This document shows positions 34,919 through 42,976 of a DNA stretch of 43,158 nucleotides, in pieces (position 1 is the stretch's first letter; each line of letters starts with the position of its first letter). The stretch lies in contig NZ_LMEO01000023.1 in assembly GCF_001426375.1 (NCBI RefSeq), positions 929-44,086 on the forward strand, read 5' to 3'. The position numbers and the translations under genes are program-made. A model generated the notes under the pieces. That model was not told the DNA's origin. It worked only from the letters and a program-made list of their open reading frames with translations, and ran no database searches. The DNA comes from Paenibacillus sp. Root444D2 (lineage in GTDB: Bacteria > Bacillota > Bacilli > Paenibacillales > NBRC-103111).

Positions 34919-35790
34919 GTATGCTTGAATCCAGAGGGGAAAAATTATTCGGTTCAGTCGTTACTATCATCCTCCTGCTTGTATCTTTCATCGCAATTAT
35001 TCCGCTACTATCCGTACTCTCGACCTCATTCAGCTCTAAACGGATGGTGGATATGAATCTGGTCACAATTTGGCCAAAGGAATTTACATTAGCCTCCTGG
35101 GATTTTATGATGTATCGTCCCGATCTATGGAAGTCGTTCTTCTTAACACTGGGCACAACGGTGATTGGAACGATTTTGGCGCTGCTCGTCACGGCCCTTC
35201 TTGCATATCCGTTGTCTAAATCGGAATTTCGTTGGGGCCCTGTCATTATGATCGGTGTCGTGATTGCGATGATTTTCAAGGCTCCCCTTGTTCCTTATTT
35301 TCTGACAGTAAAAGGTATCGGGCTTTACAATAACCCATTGGTGTTAATCATCCCTCATATTCTAAATCCATTTAATTTGATCATTATGCGTACATTTTTC
35401 AAGCAGTTTTCCAAAGAGTTGGAAGAAGCTGCTTTTATAGAGGGTTGCGGATATTTCCGAATGCTGTTCCAATTCGTACTTCCGCTTTCCAAGGCTGTGT
35501 TAGCTACTTTGGCTTTATTCTACGGTGTTGTGTTATGGAACCAGTTCCAGCATCCGTTGATGTTCTTGCAAGACACGAATCTATTCCCACTGCAAATCAA
35601 GATTCGGCAATTTATCACCGACGACAACATCTTGGTTACGGGAGCCGTCTCTACAGCTGGTTTAGCGTACAATGAGCGTACACTTCGGGCGACAACCGTT
35701 ATTTTTGCCATGATCCCTGTTGTGGCGGTATATCCTTTCTTGCAAAAATACTTCGTTAAAGGGGCTATGCTTGGCTCTGTAAAAGGATAA
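34912..35790 (+). CDS. ABC sugar importer permease (YtcP/AraQ type)
   Basis: A 292-residue permease with about six membrane helices, an EAA loop at about residues 165-195 (ELEEAAFIEGCGYFRMLFQF, with Cys where Ala is usual) and the family C-terminus LQKYFVKGAMLGSVKG. A run of G before the ATG is the ribosome binding site and lies inside the preceding gene. It is the counterpart of the permease at 18289 in the second importer. Confidence 0.9.
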   Translation: MVSMLESRGEKLFGSVVTIILLLVSFIAIIPLLSVLSTSFSSKRMVDMNLVTIWPKEFTLASWDFMMYRPDLWKSFFLTLGTTVIGTILALLVTALLAYPLSKSEFRWGPVIMIGVVIAMIFKAPLVPYFLTVKGIGLYNNPLVLIIPHILNPFNLIIMRTFFKQFSKELEEAAFIEGCGYFRMLFQFVLPLSKAVLATLALFYGVVLWNQFQHPLMFLQDTNLFPLQIKIRQFITDDNILVTGAVSTAGLAYNERTLRATTVIFAMIPVVAVYPFLQKYFVKGAMLGSVKG

Positions 35791-35860
35791 TATCACATCG
35801 GTTTGTAGGCTCATTGAGTCTTAGAACATAAACTATTTTAAAAATTAGGGGGAACATGGA

Positions 35861-37453
35861 ATGGTCATCAAAAAGATTGGGGTACTTGCGGCTGTCAGCG
35901 CCCTTGCTTTTACTGTAGTAACAGGCTGTAGTGATAAAAAGAATTCTTCCGAAAGTGCAAGTTCTTCATCGGCAGCGCCGAACCAAGGGGCATCTTCAAA
36001 GGCGGAGGACATTGTTGATATTGAAGTCTGGGGAACTAACATCGGGTATAAACCAACCACCAAAGGCAGCAAATTGTATGAATTTTATAAGGAAAAATTA
36101 GGCGTAGGTGTGATCAGCCCGTATGTGGAATGGAACGGAGGGACTGCTTATTTAAATACGTTAAATCTAAAGATTGCATCCGGTGAATTGCCCGATTTGT
36201 TTTTACCCCAACAGGGTATCGAAAATAGCTTAGCAAAAAACGGAGCTATCGCCGATCTGACCGATTTGCTGCCGAAATATGCACCGAATTTATGGGAAGC
36301 CATTCCGAAGGATATGTGGGATATTGTGAAAGCAAATGACCCTACTGGTCAGGGCAGAATTTATTATATCCCTGGCATGGTAGACTACGGAAGATATTCC
36401 GGCATGATTCGCAAAGATTGGTTAGACAAGCTGGGCTTACAGATGCCGAAGACGCAAGATGAATACGTCAAGGTCTTGGAAGCATTCCGTGATAAGGATC
36501 CTAATGGTAATGGGCAGAAGGATGAACTTCCAACTGGCGGCCGTCAGGAAGCACGCTGGATGGATCAACTGTTTGCGATGTACGGAGTAGCTATGTTTGA
36601 AGGCTATCCGGATTGGGACCTTTATGATGGCAAGCTGACTTATTCCGCGGTATCACCGAATATGAAGTCTGCCTTGGAGTTTATCTCCAAGATGTACAAG
36701 GACGGATTAATTGATAAAGAATCCCTACTGAACGATAAAGCGAAGTGGGACGGCAAGGTTGCAGCTAATAAGGCAGGCAACTACTTCCACTGGGCAGAAC
36801 AAACCAATCTTTATTTGGATAATTTGCAAAAGAACAGTGGTGTGAAAGGTACATTTGCTTCTCTTCCAATACCAGAGGTTCAAGGCTACAAGGGCTTCTA
36901 TACCTGGAAACGATTTACACCTCCGGCTTGGGTCGTGAAGAACGAAAAGGATCAAAAGAAGTTAATGGCTACCTTAAAGTTACTGAACAACATGTATGAC
37001 AAGAAAAATTGGAATGCTTTGTACCTGGGTGTTGAAGGCATGCACTATACAATGAAGGATGGCAAAGCCGTTAAACTTCCGGATGATAAAAGTACCCAAG
37101 AGAATCTTATCCTTGATCCTTATTCCAAAATCTCGACCCTTGATTTTACAAGTAATCTCCTGAAAAGTACGTCATCGGAAGATAGAATGTGGGAGATTGA
37201 CCAAACCGTTCAAATCATGCAGGATGCCCAGAAGTATGCGAAAGTCATTGCTGGAGACGGAATGCCGGCTAGCGTCTATGAGGGTTTCCCAGATATCAAT
37301 AATCGCACACTCTATATCGAATACGTTAGTAAGATCATTACAGGGCAGTACCCGATCAGCAAGTTCGATGAGTTTGTAGAAAAGTGGAACAAATCGGGCG
37401 GCGAAGAGGTTACGAAGCGGGCAAGAGAATGGTATGCAAAAGTGAAAAAATAA
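35861..37453 (+). CDS. Extracellular solute-binding lipoprotein (paralogue 2)
   Basis: A 530-residue solute-binding lipoprotein; lipobox VVTGC with Cys23 and a Ser-rich linker. It is a clear paralogue of the protein at 29978 (PDLFLPQQG, RKDWLDK, DKDPNGNGQKDELP, C-terminal KRAREWYAK). AGGGGGAA lies 8 bases before the ATG. It is 70 bases behind its permeases, so it probably belongs to their operon and is the main binding protein of the second importer. The ligand is unknown. Confidence 0.92.
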   Translation: MVIKKIGVLAAVSALAFTVVTGCSDKKNSSESASSSSAAPNQGASSKAEDIVDIEVWGTNIGYKPTTKGSKLYEFYKEKLGVGVISPYVEWNGGTAYLNTLNLKIASGELPDLFLPQQGIENSLAKNGAIADLTDLLPKYAPNLWEAIPKDMWDIVKANDPTGQGRIYYIPGMVDYGRYSGMIRKDWLDKLGLQMPKTQDEYVKVLEAFRDKDPNGNGQKDELPTGGRQEARWMDQLFAMYGVAMFEGYPDWDLYDGKLTYSAVSPNMKSALEFISKMYKDGLIDKESLLNDKAKWDGKVAANKAGNYFHWAEQTNLYLDNLQKNSGVKGTFASLPIPEVQGYKGFYTWKRFTPPAWVVKNEKDQKKLMATLKLLNNMYDKKNWNALYLGVEGMHYTMKDGKAVKLPDDKSTQENLILDPYSKISTLDFTSNLLKSTSSEDRMWEIDQTVQIMQDAQKYAKVIAGDGMPASVYEGFPDINNRTLYIEYVSKIITGQYPISKFDEFVEKWNKSGGEEVTKRAREWYAKVKK

Positions 37454-37465
37454 CTGTTAGACGCT

Positions 37466-37504
37466 AATATCCGCTCGGCTTCTCATCGAAGTCGAGCGGA
37501 TATT
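37466..37504 (+). terminator. Strong hairpin after the second binding-protein gene
   Basis: 12-bp outer stem AATATCCGCTCG/CGAGCGGATATT with an inner CTTC/GAAG. Only a short T run follows, so it could be a leaky terminator or 3' stabiliser that lets some transcription reach the GH106-like gene. Confidence 0.6.
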
Positions 37505-37559
37505 TCAATCTAATCTCGGGAATCGAATGAACCGAACCTAAATAGGGGGCTATACTATA

Positions 37560-40205
37560 ATGAGTAATCGTATTAAGGAAGTGCTTGAGGGTCAAGAACA
37601 TAATTATATCCTTCCTTTTCTCTGGCAGCATGGAGAAGAAGAACAGGTGATACGTGAAGAGATTGCCCGTGTTCATGAAGCTGGAATCAGAGCCGTTTGC
37701 ATCGAAGCACGTCCTCATCCTGATTTTCTAGGGCCGAAATGGTGGACGGATATGGACATTATTATGGACGAAGCCCGGAATCGTGGAATGAAGGTATGGC
37801 TGCTGGATGACGATCATTTTCCAACGGGTCATGCGGCAGGCAAGGTGAAGGAGGCTCCGGAAGAGCTTCATCGCAAGTTTTTGGGTGAACGCTATATCGA
37901 TACCATCGGTCCTGCCCAAGGAACGTCTCTGCTGCTGGATACCTTGCTGATGCGTGGGCTTCGACCTACCATCTCACAGCCCGAAAAAGCGAGTGGAAAG
38001 AATAAATTAATCTCCGTTATCGCGGTCCGCCGACATCCCTCTAATGGAGAATTACTCAGTGATTGTATCGACATTACTGATCTTGTGCAAGACGGTATCC
38101 TATATTGGGATATCCCTGAAGGGTACTGGCGAGTATTTATTATTTCAGAAAATAAGGATGGCGGCAGCCAGCAGCAGGATGATTATCTCAATCCGATAGA
38201 TCGAGATTCCGTCCGGATTCTGCTCGACACGGTGTATGAAGCTGTATATGAACGATACAAGGCTGATTTTGGAAAGACATTTGCCGGATTCTTTTCGGAC
38301 GAACCCGGATTTTACAACGATAAGACAACCTTTGACTTCAATTCGAAACCTGGAAAACAAGGAGTGCCGCTTCCTTGGAGCAGTGAAATGCAGGCCTTGC
38401 TTGAGCAGGCATTGGGTGAGAACTACCGTAAGCACCTCTATCTACTCTGGCATGATGGGGGTGAACAGTGCAATATTGTACGTTATACTTATATGAATAT
38501 CGTTAGTAAGCTCTACGCGGATAACTTTTGTAGGCAAATCGGAGAGTGGTGCAGAGAACGCGGAGTAGAATACATTGGACATGTCCTCGAAGACAACAAT
38601 GTGCATGCAAGGCTTGGCTCTGGGGCCGGACATTTCTTCCGCTCAATGTGGGGACAAGATATGTCTGGCCTCGATGTAGTGCTATGGCAAATTGTTCCCG
38701 GATTTGATGAATTGTCTTATAGCAAGCCTGGCGGGGATACGGATAGCGAATTTTTCCACTATGGCCTTGCTAAGCTTGGTGTATCGCTTGCACATATCGA
38801 TCCTAAAAAACAAGGCAGAACCATGTGTGAGGTGTATGGTGCGTACGGCTGGGCAGAAGGTCTGAAACTAATGAAATGGCTCACAGATCATATGTTAGTT
38901 CGTGGTGTTAATTATTTTGTCCCGCATGCTTTTTCTCAAAAAGCTCCTGATCCGGACTGCCCGCCGCATATGTATGCAGGCGGGAAAAATCCGCAATACC
39001 GCTATTACAAACATTTAAATCATTACATGAATCGGATTAGTCACTTGATCTCAGGCGGAAGACATGTGGCCACTGCAGGCGTCGTATACCACGCTGAAGC
39101 CGAATGGTCTGGGGAAGCGATGTATTTCCAAAAGCCCGTGAAGCAATTGATGCAGCATCAGATCGACTGCGATGTGCTTACCATTGATATTCTTCTAGGT
39201 GACGCACGTGTGATAAACAACAAGCTGCATGTCAATAACGAGGATTTCCAATGCCTTATCTTCCCTTATGCAGAGGCAATTCCCGCAGCGATGATTAGGC
39301 GGTTAGTGGAGTTTGCCGAGCAAGGGCTAGCTGTTCGTTTTGTAGACGGACTACCGGAACGATCTAGTGAGGGTTCCGAGGTTTCTGACGATCTAGCTTA
39401 CCTTGCCGATCACAAGAACGTAAAGGTTGTTGACTTAGAAGATCTGGCTCGAGTACTTATTACTGACGGACATTATGAAATTAGTGTGGACGAACATGAG
39501 CCATATCTTCGGAACTATCACTATAAGCATGACAAGTTGGATGTTTTTATGTTCTTTAACGAACATCCGCATCAAACGATCCGTAGGAAAATAACTTTGC
39601 CTGTCCAAAGTGATGTATATGCTTACGATGCATTTCGTAATCAGTTGACTAGTTTACATGTAACTCGGGAGAATGGGGCGAATGTGGTGGAGGTCGTTCT
39701 TCATCCGTATGAGTCCAACGTACTGCTGCATGGTACTAACCTTGAAGGTTGTGAGGCATTGCCGTCTTATATTGCTGGGGCTGAACGTGAACTAAAAGGA
39801 GAATGGAGCGTATCCACTGCAGAGTCTGAGCACTATCCTCGTTTTAAGGAATGGGGGAAACTGGGGGCTTTAACGAATATGAGCGGACCTAGTTATTTAC
39901 CTCGATTTACAGGTACCTTCCGTTATGAGACGGAATTTGAGTGGAACGAGCCTGCTGACCAAGCAATTTTAGACTTGGGAGAGGTCTATGAGACCGCTCA
40001 AGTGTGGATTAATGGTGAGGAAGCAGGAGTACGCATTTGTCCGCCTTACCAGGTTGAGATCAATGGCCTAATTAATAAGGGTAAAAATAAGTTAGTTATC
40101 GAGGTTACGAATACGTTGGCGAAAGAACAACCTGATTTCTTGTCGGCATTTGCGCAGCAAGAACCAAGTGGACTTATTGGACCTGTGCGAGTGGTCAGAT
40201 TATGA
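37560..40205 (+). CDS. GH106-like glycoside hydrolase (putative alpha-L-rhamnosidase)
   Basis: An 881-residue cytoplasmic protein. The N-terminal barrel shows features of family GH106 and relatives: VIREEIARVHEAGIRAVCIE, then WLLDDDHFPTGHAAGKV at about residues 79-95. FSDEPGFY follows with Glu248, and EYIGHVLED at about 335-345. The C-terminus (about 780-880) is a GH2-type sugar-binding jelly roll (LDLGEVYETAQVWINGEEAG). AGGGGG lies 11 bases before the ATG. It lacks a signal peptide. Characterised GH106 enzymes remove alpha-L-rhamnose, and a second rhamnosidase type next to GH78 would suit a substrate with more than one rhamnose linkage. The family call is by motif and should be confirmed. 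Confidence 0.65.
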   Translation: MSNRIKEVLEGQEHNYILPFLWQHGEEEQVIREEIARVHEAGIRAVCIEARPHPDFLGPKWWTDMDIIMDEARNRGMKVWLLDDDHFPTGHAAGKVKEAPEELHRKFLGERYIDTIGPAQGTSLLLDTLLMRGLRPTISQPEKASGKNKLISVIAVRRHPSNGELLSDCIDITDLVQDGILYWDIPEGYWRVFIISENKDGGSQQQDDYLNPIDRDSVRILLDTVYEAVYERYKADFGKTFAGFFSDEPGFYNDKTTFDFNSKPGKQGVPLPWSSEMQALLEQALGENYRKHLYLLWHDGGEQCNIVRYTYMNIVSKLYADNFCRQIGEWCRERGVEYIGHVLEDNNVHARLGSGAGHFFRSMWGQDMSGLDVVLWQIVPGFDELSYSKPGGDTDSEFFHYGLAKLGVSLAHIDPKKQGRTMCEVYGAYGWAEGLKLMKWLTDHMLVRGVNYFVPHAFSQKAPDPDCPPHMYAGGKNPQYRYYKHLNHYMNRISHLISGGRHVATAGVVYHAEAEWSGEAMYFQKPVKQLMQHQIDCDVLTIDILLGDARVINNKLHVNNEDFQCLIFPYAEAIPAAMIRRLVEFAEQGLAVRFVDGLPERSSEGSEVSDDLAYLADHKNVKVVDLEDLARVLITDGHYEISVDEHEPYLRNYHYKHDKLDVFMFFNEHPHQTIRRKITLPVQSDVYAYDAFRNQLTSLHVTRENGANVVEVVLHPYESNVLLHGTNLEGCEALPSYIAGAERELKGEWSVSTAESEHYPRFKEWGKLGALTNMSGPSYLPRFTGTFRYETEFEWNEPADQAILDLGEVYETAQVWINGEEAGVRICPPYQVEINGLINKGKNKLVIEVTNTLAKEQPDFLSAFAQQEPSGLIGPVRVVRL

Positions 40206-40303
40206 TATCCTCCTCCGTATTTGGATCGAGGAATTATTTTACGGAGTTTGACGGATTTGTAATTTGGAAAAGCTGCGTGGATTAAACAAATTCAGTCTAT
40301 TTT

Positions 40304-40364
40304 CACCGTATGAAAGATGACCTGCATCCGAATTTTTTTCGGTCAGGTCATTTTTCATACGGTG
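40304..40364 (+). terminator. Long bidirectional hairpin after the GH106-like gene
   Basis: Outer 12-bp stem CACCGTATGAAA/TTTCATACGGTG, inner 8-bp stem ATGACCTG/CAGGTCAT, and a CCGAA/TTCGG tip. The inner stem is followed by TTTTT, so it can act as an intrinsic terminator; the outer arms make it unusually long. No gene is seen in 40206-40733; the rest of that gap holds this hairpin and the operator-like sites at 40567. Confidence 0.75.
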
Positions 40365-40566
40365 TTGAGCAAGATCATGGATTCATAAAGAAAATTACAA
40401 ACCAATGCTTGGTTTCGAAACGTTCACATTGCAGAACAGACGTTGAAAGGAATCAAGGCCATAAATATGATTAGTAAAGGGCAGGCGAAAAATAATTCGT
40501 CTGTTCTATCTGCTGTTGAATGGCTCAATATAATATTTAGAAAAGTGGCATAGCAAAATTACAAAT

Positions 40567-40632
40567 GATCGCAAAAACGAAATAAAAAGGTCGTCATATC
40601 GGATGTGAGCCTCCATATGTTTCCGGTAGAAT
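40567..40632 (+). promoter_or_regulatory. Diverged tandem operator and promoter before the esterase gene
   Basis: Half-site A GATCGCAAAAACGAAATA (40567-40584) and half-site B GGTCGTCATATCGGATGT (40589-40606) keep the 22-base spacing of the five locus operators and the TCG-n2-AAAACG core. A -10 TAGAAT (40627-40632) lies 20 bases after half-site B, instead of 19. Half-site B matches AGTCGTCAAAACGTTAGT at 12 of 18 positions. Confidence 0.4.
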
Positions 40633-40733
40633 GAAAACATGGGGGTGAAACGGCAGGAGGCTTATCTAATCCAGATCGCTGATTAGAACGATTTTGAATC
40701 AAACATTTTATCTAAGAAAAGGAGGATTGTGCT

Positions 40734-42005
40734 ATGGGAAGAAGTTACTACGCAATTATCGATATAACGGATTATGGTCCTTACGTTACCAAACTGGTGC
40801 TGCCCATATCGGTGAACGTGAAGGCGGAAGAGGTGAAGCCGGAATGCTTTAGTGTATATGTGGAGCGGAAGGACAAGAAGGGTGAGATCCTGAAGCTTTC
40901 GAGGAACTGGTTAGAGAAGACGGAAAAGGAGCTAAGCAAGGGCTACTGCGTGGTGGAAGCCGCTTATCCTTCTTGTAGCCAGGGTGTACGAAGAGAGGAA
41001 GGGGAGTTCGTGACTCTAGAAATGAAGTATGGACCGCTCGATTCCTTATCCGCTGCAATTGCCTGTCCGAACAACTTCAACGAGTTTATCGTCAGCGATT
41101 ATCGGATTACCCAGATTGCGGAAATTCCGGCGGAGGAAGAGAGGCTGACGGGATTGGTATTCGACCTGTGTGCAGGTAATACCATGAAACAGGCGGAGAA
41201 GTTCCTGCACGGCATTTCCTCCTATGAAGAGGAGCCGCTAAAGTATGGCTACTTCGTGCCGCAGTATGGAAACGGCAGGCGGCCACTCATCATCTGGTTG
41301 CACGGAGCTGGAGAGGGCGGAGAGGATCCGACCATCGCTTATACAGGCAACAAGGTAGTGAACCTGGCCAGCGATGCAATCCAAGCCAAGTTTGGCGGAG
41401 CTTACCTGTTGGTACCGCAGACACCGACCTTCTGGATGAACGATGGCAGCGGACAGTACGGCAGGACAGGTAAGTCCAAGTATGGGGAGGCCTTGAAGGC
41501 TCTGATTGATGAGTTCATTTTCAGGAATGATGCGGCAATCGACACTAACCGGATCTATATCGGCGGCTGCTCCAATGGGGGATTTATGACCATGCGTATG
41601 GTGCTGGATTATCCGGATTTCTTCGCTGCTGCATACCCTGTTTGCGAAGCGCTGTTCAATGACGTCATCCGTGATGCGGATATCGAGGCGATTAAGCATG
41701 TGCCGATTTGGTTTACCCATTCCAAGGATGATTTGATTGTAAAACCGGAGGAAACTGTAATACCGACTTATAAGCGCTTGATTAAGGCTGGTGCGAAGAA
41801 TGTGCATTTCTCGTTCTTTGATAAGGTTGTGGACATCCATGGCTTGTTTACGGATGAAAAGGGAGAACCCTTTAACTATATAGGACATTTCTCCTGGATA
41901 TATGCCCTGAACGATGACTGTCACCTGAATTATGACGGGAAGCCGGTCGTGGTGGAGGGGAAGGAAGTATCTTTGATGGATTGGCTTGCTATGCAGAGCA
42001 AGTAA
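40734..42005 (+). CDS. Alpha/beta-hydrolase esterase with N-terminal Ig-like domain
   Basis: A 423-residue predicted cytoplasmic carbohydrate esterase or peptidase-like hydrolase. The N-terminal ~150 residues are beta-rich, like the Ig-like domain of EstA-type esterases. The hydrolase domain has the oxyanion loop HGAGEGG at 190, nucleophile Ser280 in GCSNGG, Asp332 or Asp333 in HSKDD, and His385 in IGHFSW. This fits the PHB-depolymerase/feruloyl-esterase-like group. AAAGGAGG precedes the ATG. It probably removes acyl groups (acetyl, feruloyl or similar) from imported plant glycosides; the acyl group is not known. A diverged copy of the locus operator lies upstream. Confidence 0.8.
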   Translation: MGRSYYAIIDITDYGPYVTKLVLPISVNVKAEEVKPECFSVYVERKDKKGEILKLSRNWLEKTEKELSKGYCVVEAAYPSCSQGVRREEGEFVTLEMKYGPLDSLSAAIACPNNFNEFIVSDYRITQIAEIPAEEERLTGLVFDLCAGNTMKQAEKFLHGISSYEEEPLKYGYFVPQYGNGRRPLIIWLHGAGEGGEDPTIAYTGNKVVNLASDAIQAKFGGAYLLVPQTPTFWMNDGSGQYGRTGKSKYGEALKALIDEFIFRNDAAIDTNRIYIGGCSNGGFMTMRMVLDYPDFFAAAYPVCEALFNDVIRDADIEAIKHVPIWFTHSKDDLIVKPEETVIPTYKRLIKAGAKNVHFSFFDKVVDIHGLFTDEKGEPFNYIGHFSWIYALNDDCHLNYDGKPVVVEGKEVSLMDWLAMQSK

Positions 42006-42075
42006 ATGAAAAACATATCCTATTACTGGAGAGTTTAAAAGACTTCTTAACGGGGAGATAACGCAATAAAATTCC

Positions 42076-42105
42076 TTGATCTCCTTATATTTTCCAGATT
42101 ATAAT
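42076..42105 (+). promoter_or_regulatory. Sigma-A promoter of the riboswitch-GNAT transcript
   Basis: TTGATC, 18-base spacer, TATAAT; transcription should start about 10 bases before the riboswitch. A weak stem GGAGAT (42054) / ATCTCC (42079) overlaps it and may end the esterase transcript. Confidence 0.65.
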
Positions 42106-42121
42106 GTAGTAAATATTTGGT

Positions 42122-42190
42122 ATGAGTGACTGGCGAAAACGTAGATCACTACGGGGGAGCGCATATTTCATAAAAGCCGTTCGCCTGGGC
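42122..42190 (+). promoter_or_regulatory. ZTP (pfl) riboswitch
   Basis: Conserved blocks of the class are present in order: AGTGACTGGCGAAAAC with AGTGA (42125-42129) pairing TCACT (42146-42150), then CGGGGGAGCGC, a variable linker, and GCCGTTCGCCTGGGC. GGCG (42132-42135) can pair with CGCC (42182-42185) as the pseudoknot. In this class ZTP or ZMP, which accumulate when 10-formyl-folate is short, turn on the gene. An intrinsic terminator begins with the next base, the usual expression platform. Confidence 0.85.
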
Positions 42191-42228
42191 AAAGTATTTG
42201 GTCAAATGACCGAATACTTTTCTATTTT
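42191..42228 (+). terminator. Riboswitch-controlled intrinsic terminator
   Basis: 14-bp stem AAAGTATTTGGTCA/TGACCGAATACTTT with a 2-base AA gap, then TCTATTTT. It directly follows the riboswitch and precedes the GNAT ribosome binding site, so ligand binding should decide read-through. Confidence 0.85.
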
Positions 42229-42242
42229 AAGGGGGAATTGCA

Positions 42243-42791
42243 TTGGTTGATTTATCAGATCGAAAGCCCAGTAAAGGTAAACTTAATAGTCAATGGATTG
42301 ATATTAGGAAAGCTCGAATTGAAGACTTAGACGAGGTGCAGAAATTATATGTAGAAGCAGCTAAATGGATTCGCTCCTCGCAAGGTATCATTCAGTGGAA
42401 CGAAGATACGTTTACGATGAATTATTTGGAGCAATTTATTCGTGAGAAAGATGTATTTGTCGCATACCTGGATGGTGAGCTTGTGGGTTGTTTCTCTGTC
42501 CAGTGGAAGTACGAGGAAATATGGGGAGAATTATTTCATGATAATGCGGGTTACATTCACAGGTTAGTTGTTTTGCGGAAGTATAAGGGACAGGGGATCG
42601 GAAGCTATTTCCTTACTTGGGCGGAAGACTATATAAAGAGCGAAGGAAAGAAATGGTTAAGATTAGACTGCATGGCGGATAACCCAGCGTTAAATCAATA
42701 CTACCTTAGCCAAGGATTGGTTTTCCAGGGGAGATACGACGGTCGCGGGTGGAGCGCAAATTTATACGAGCGTGAAATTATAACAAAATAA
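42243..42791 (+). CDS. GNAT family N-acetyltransferase under ZTP riboswitch control
   Basis: A 182-residue acetyl-CoA-dependent acetyltransferase. The GNAT fold spans about residues 18-175: IDIRKARIEDLDEVQKLY at the start, and the acetyl-CoA-binding motif RKYKGQGIGSYFLTWAEDY at about 117-135. The start is TTG at 42243, 7 bases after GGGGG; no ATG fits. The substrate is unknown. The leader carries a ZTP riboswitch and terminator, which usually control purine and folate one-carbon genes, so this enzyme may act on a metabolite tied to that stress. Confidence 0.85.
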   Translation: MVDLSDRKPSKGKLNSQWIDIRKARIEDLDEVQKLYVEAAKWIRSSQGIIQWNEDTFTMNYLEQFIREKDVFVAYLDGELVGCFSVQWKYEEIWGELFHDNAGYIHRLVVLRKYKGQGIGSYFLTWAEDYIKSEGKKWLRLDCMADNPALNQYYLSQGLVFQGRYDGRGWSANLYEREIITK

Positions 42792-42815
42792 AAAGCACCA
42801 CTTAGGTGCTTTAAG
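42792..42815 (+). terminator. Hairpin directly after the GNAT gene
   Basis: AAAGCACC-ACTTA-GGTGCTTT, 8-bp stem; only a short T run. Confidence 0.6.
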
Positions 42816-42949
42816 CTGAGCTGATATTTCAGCACTAGGGGCTGATAACATTTTTTCAACATGAGCGACCACCGCAAGATAACTCGGATAAACACCCTCA
42901 TAAGCCCAGTATAAGCGATTATAACGACTTTCGTATTTTTACACTGCTA

Positions 42950-42976
42950 ATCAGTTGCGACAGCTGATCTTTTTTT
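42950..42976 (+). terminator. Plus-strand intrinsic terminator at the end of the window
   Basis: ATCAGTTG-CGA-CAGCTGAT followed by seven T, which run into the stop codon of the minus-strand permease. It is probably the final terminator for the GNAT transcript. Confidence 0.6.

Noticed and set aside
41238..41924. 228-codon minus-strand frame opposite the esterase gene
   Set aside because: It is a shadow of a well-supported gene with an intact catalytic triad; codon pattern and motifs favour the plus strand.
13966..42005. Transposases or insertion sequences within the sugar locus
   Set aside because: No transposase motifs, terminal inverted repeats or target duplications were found at either edge.
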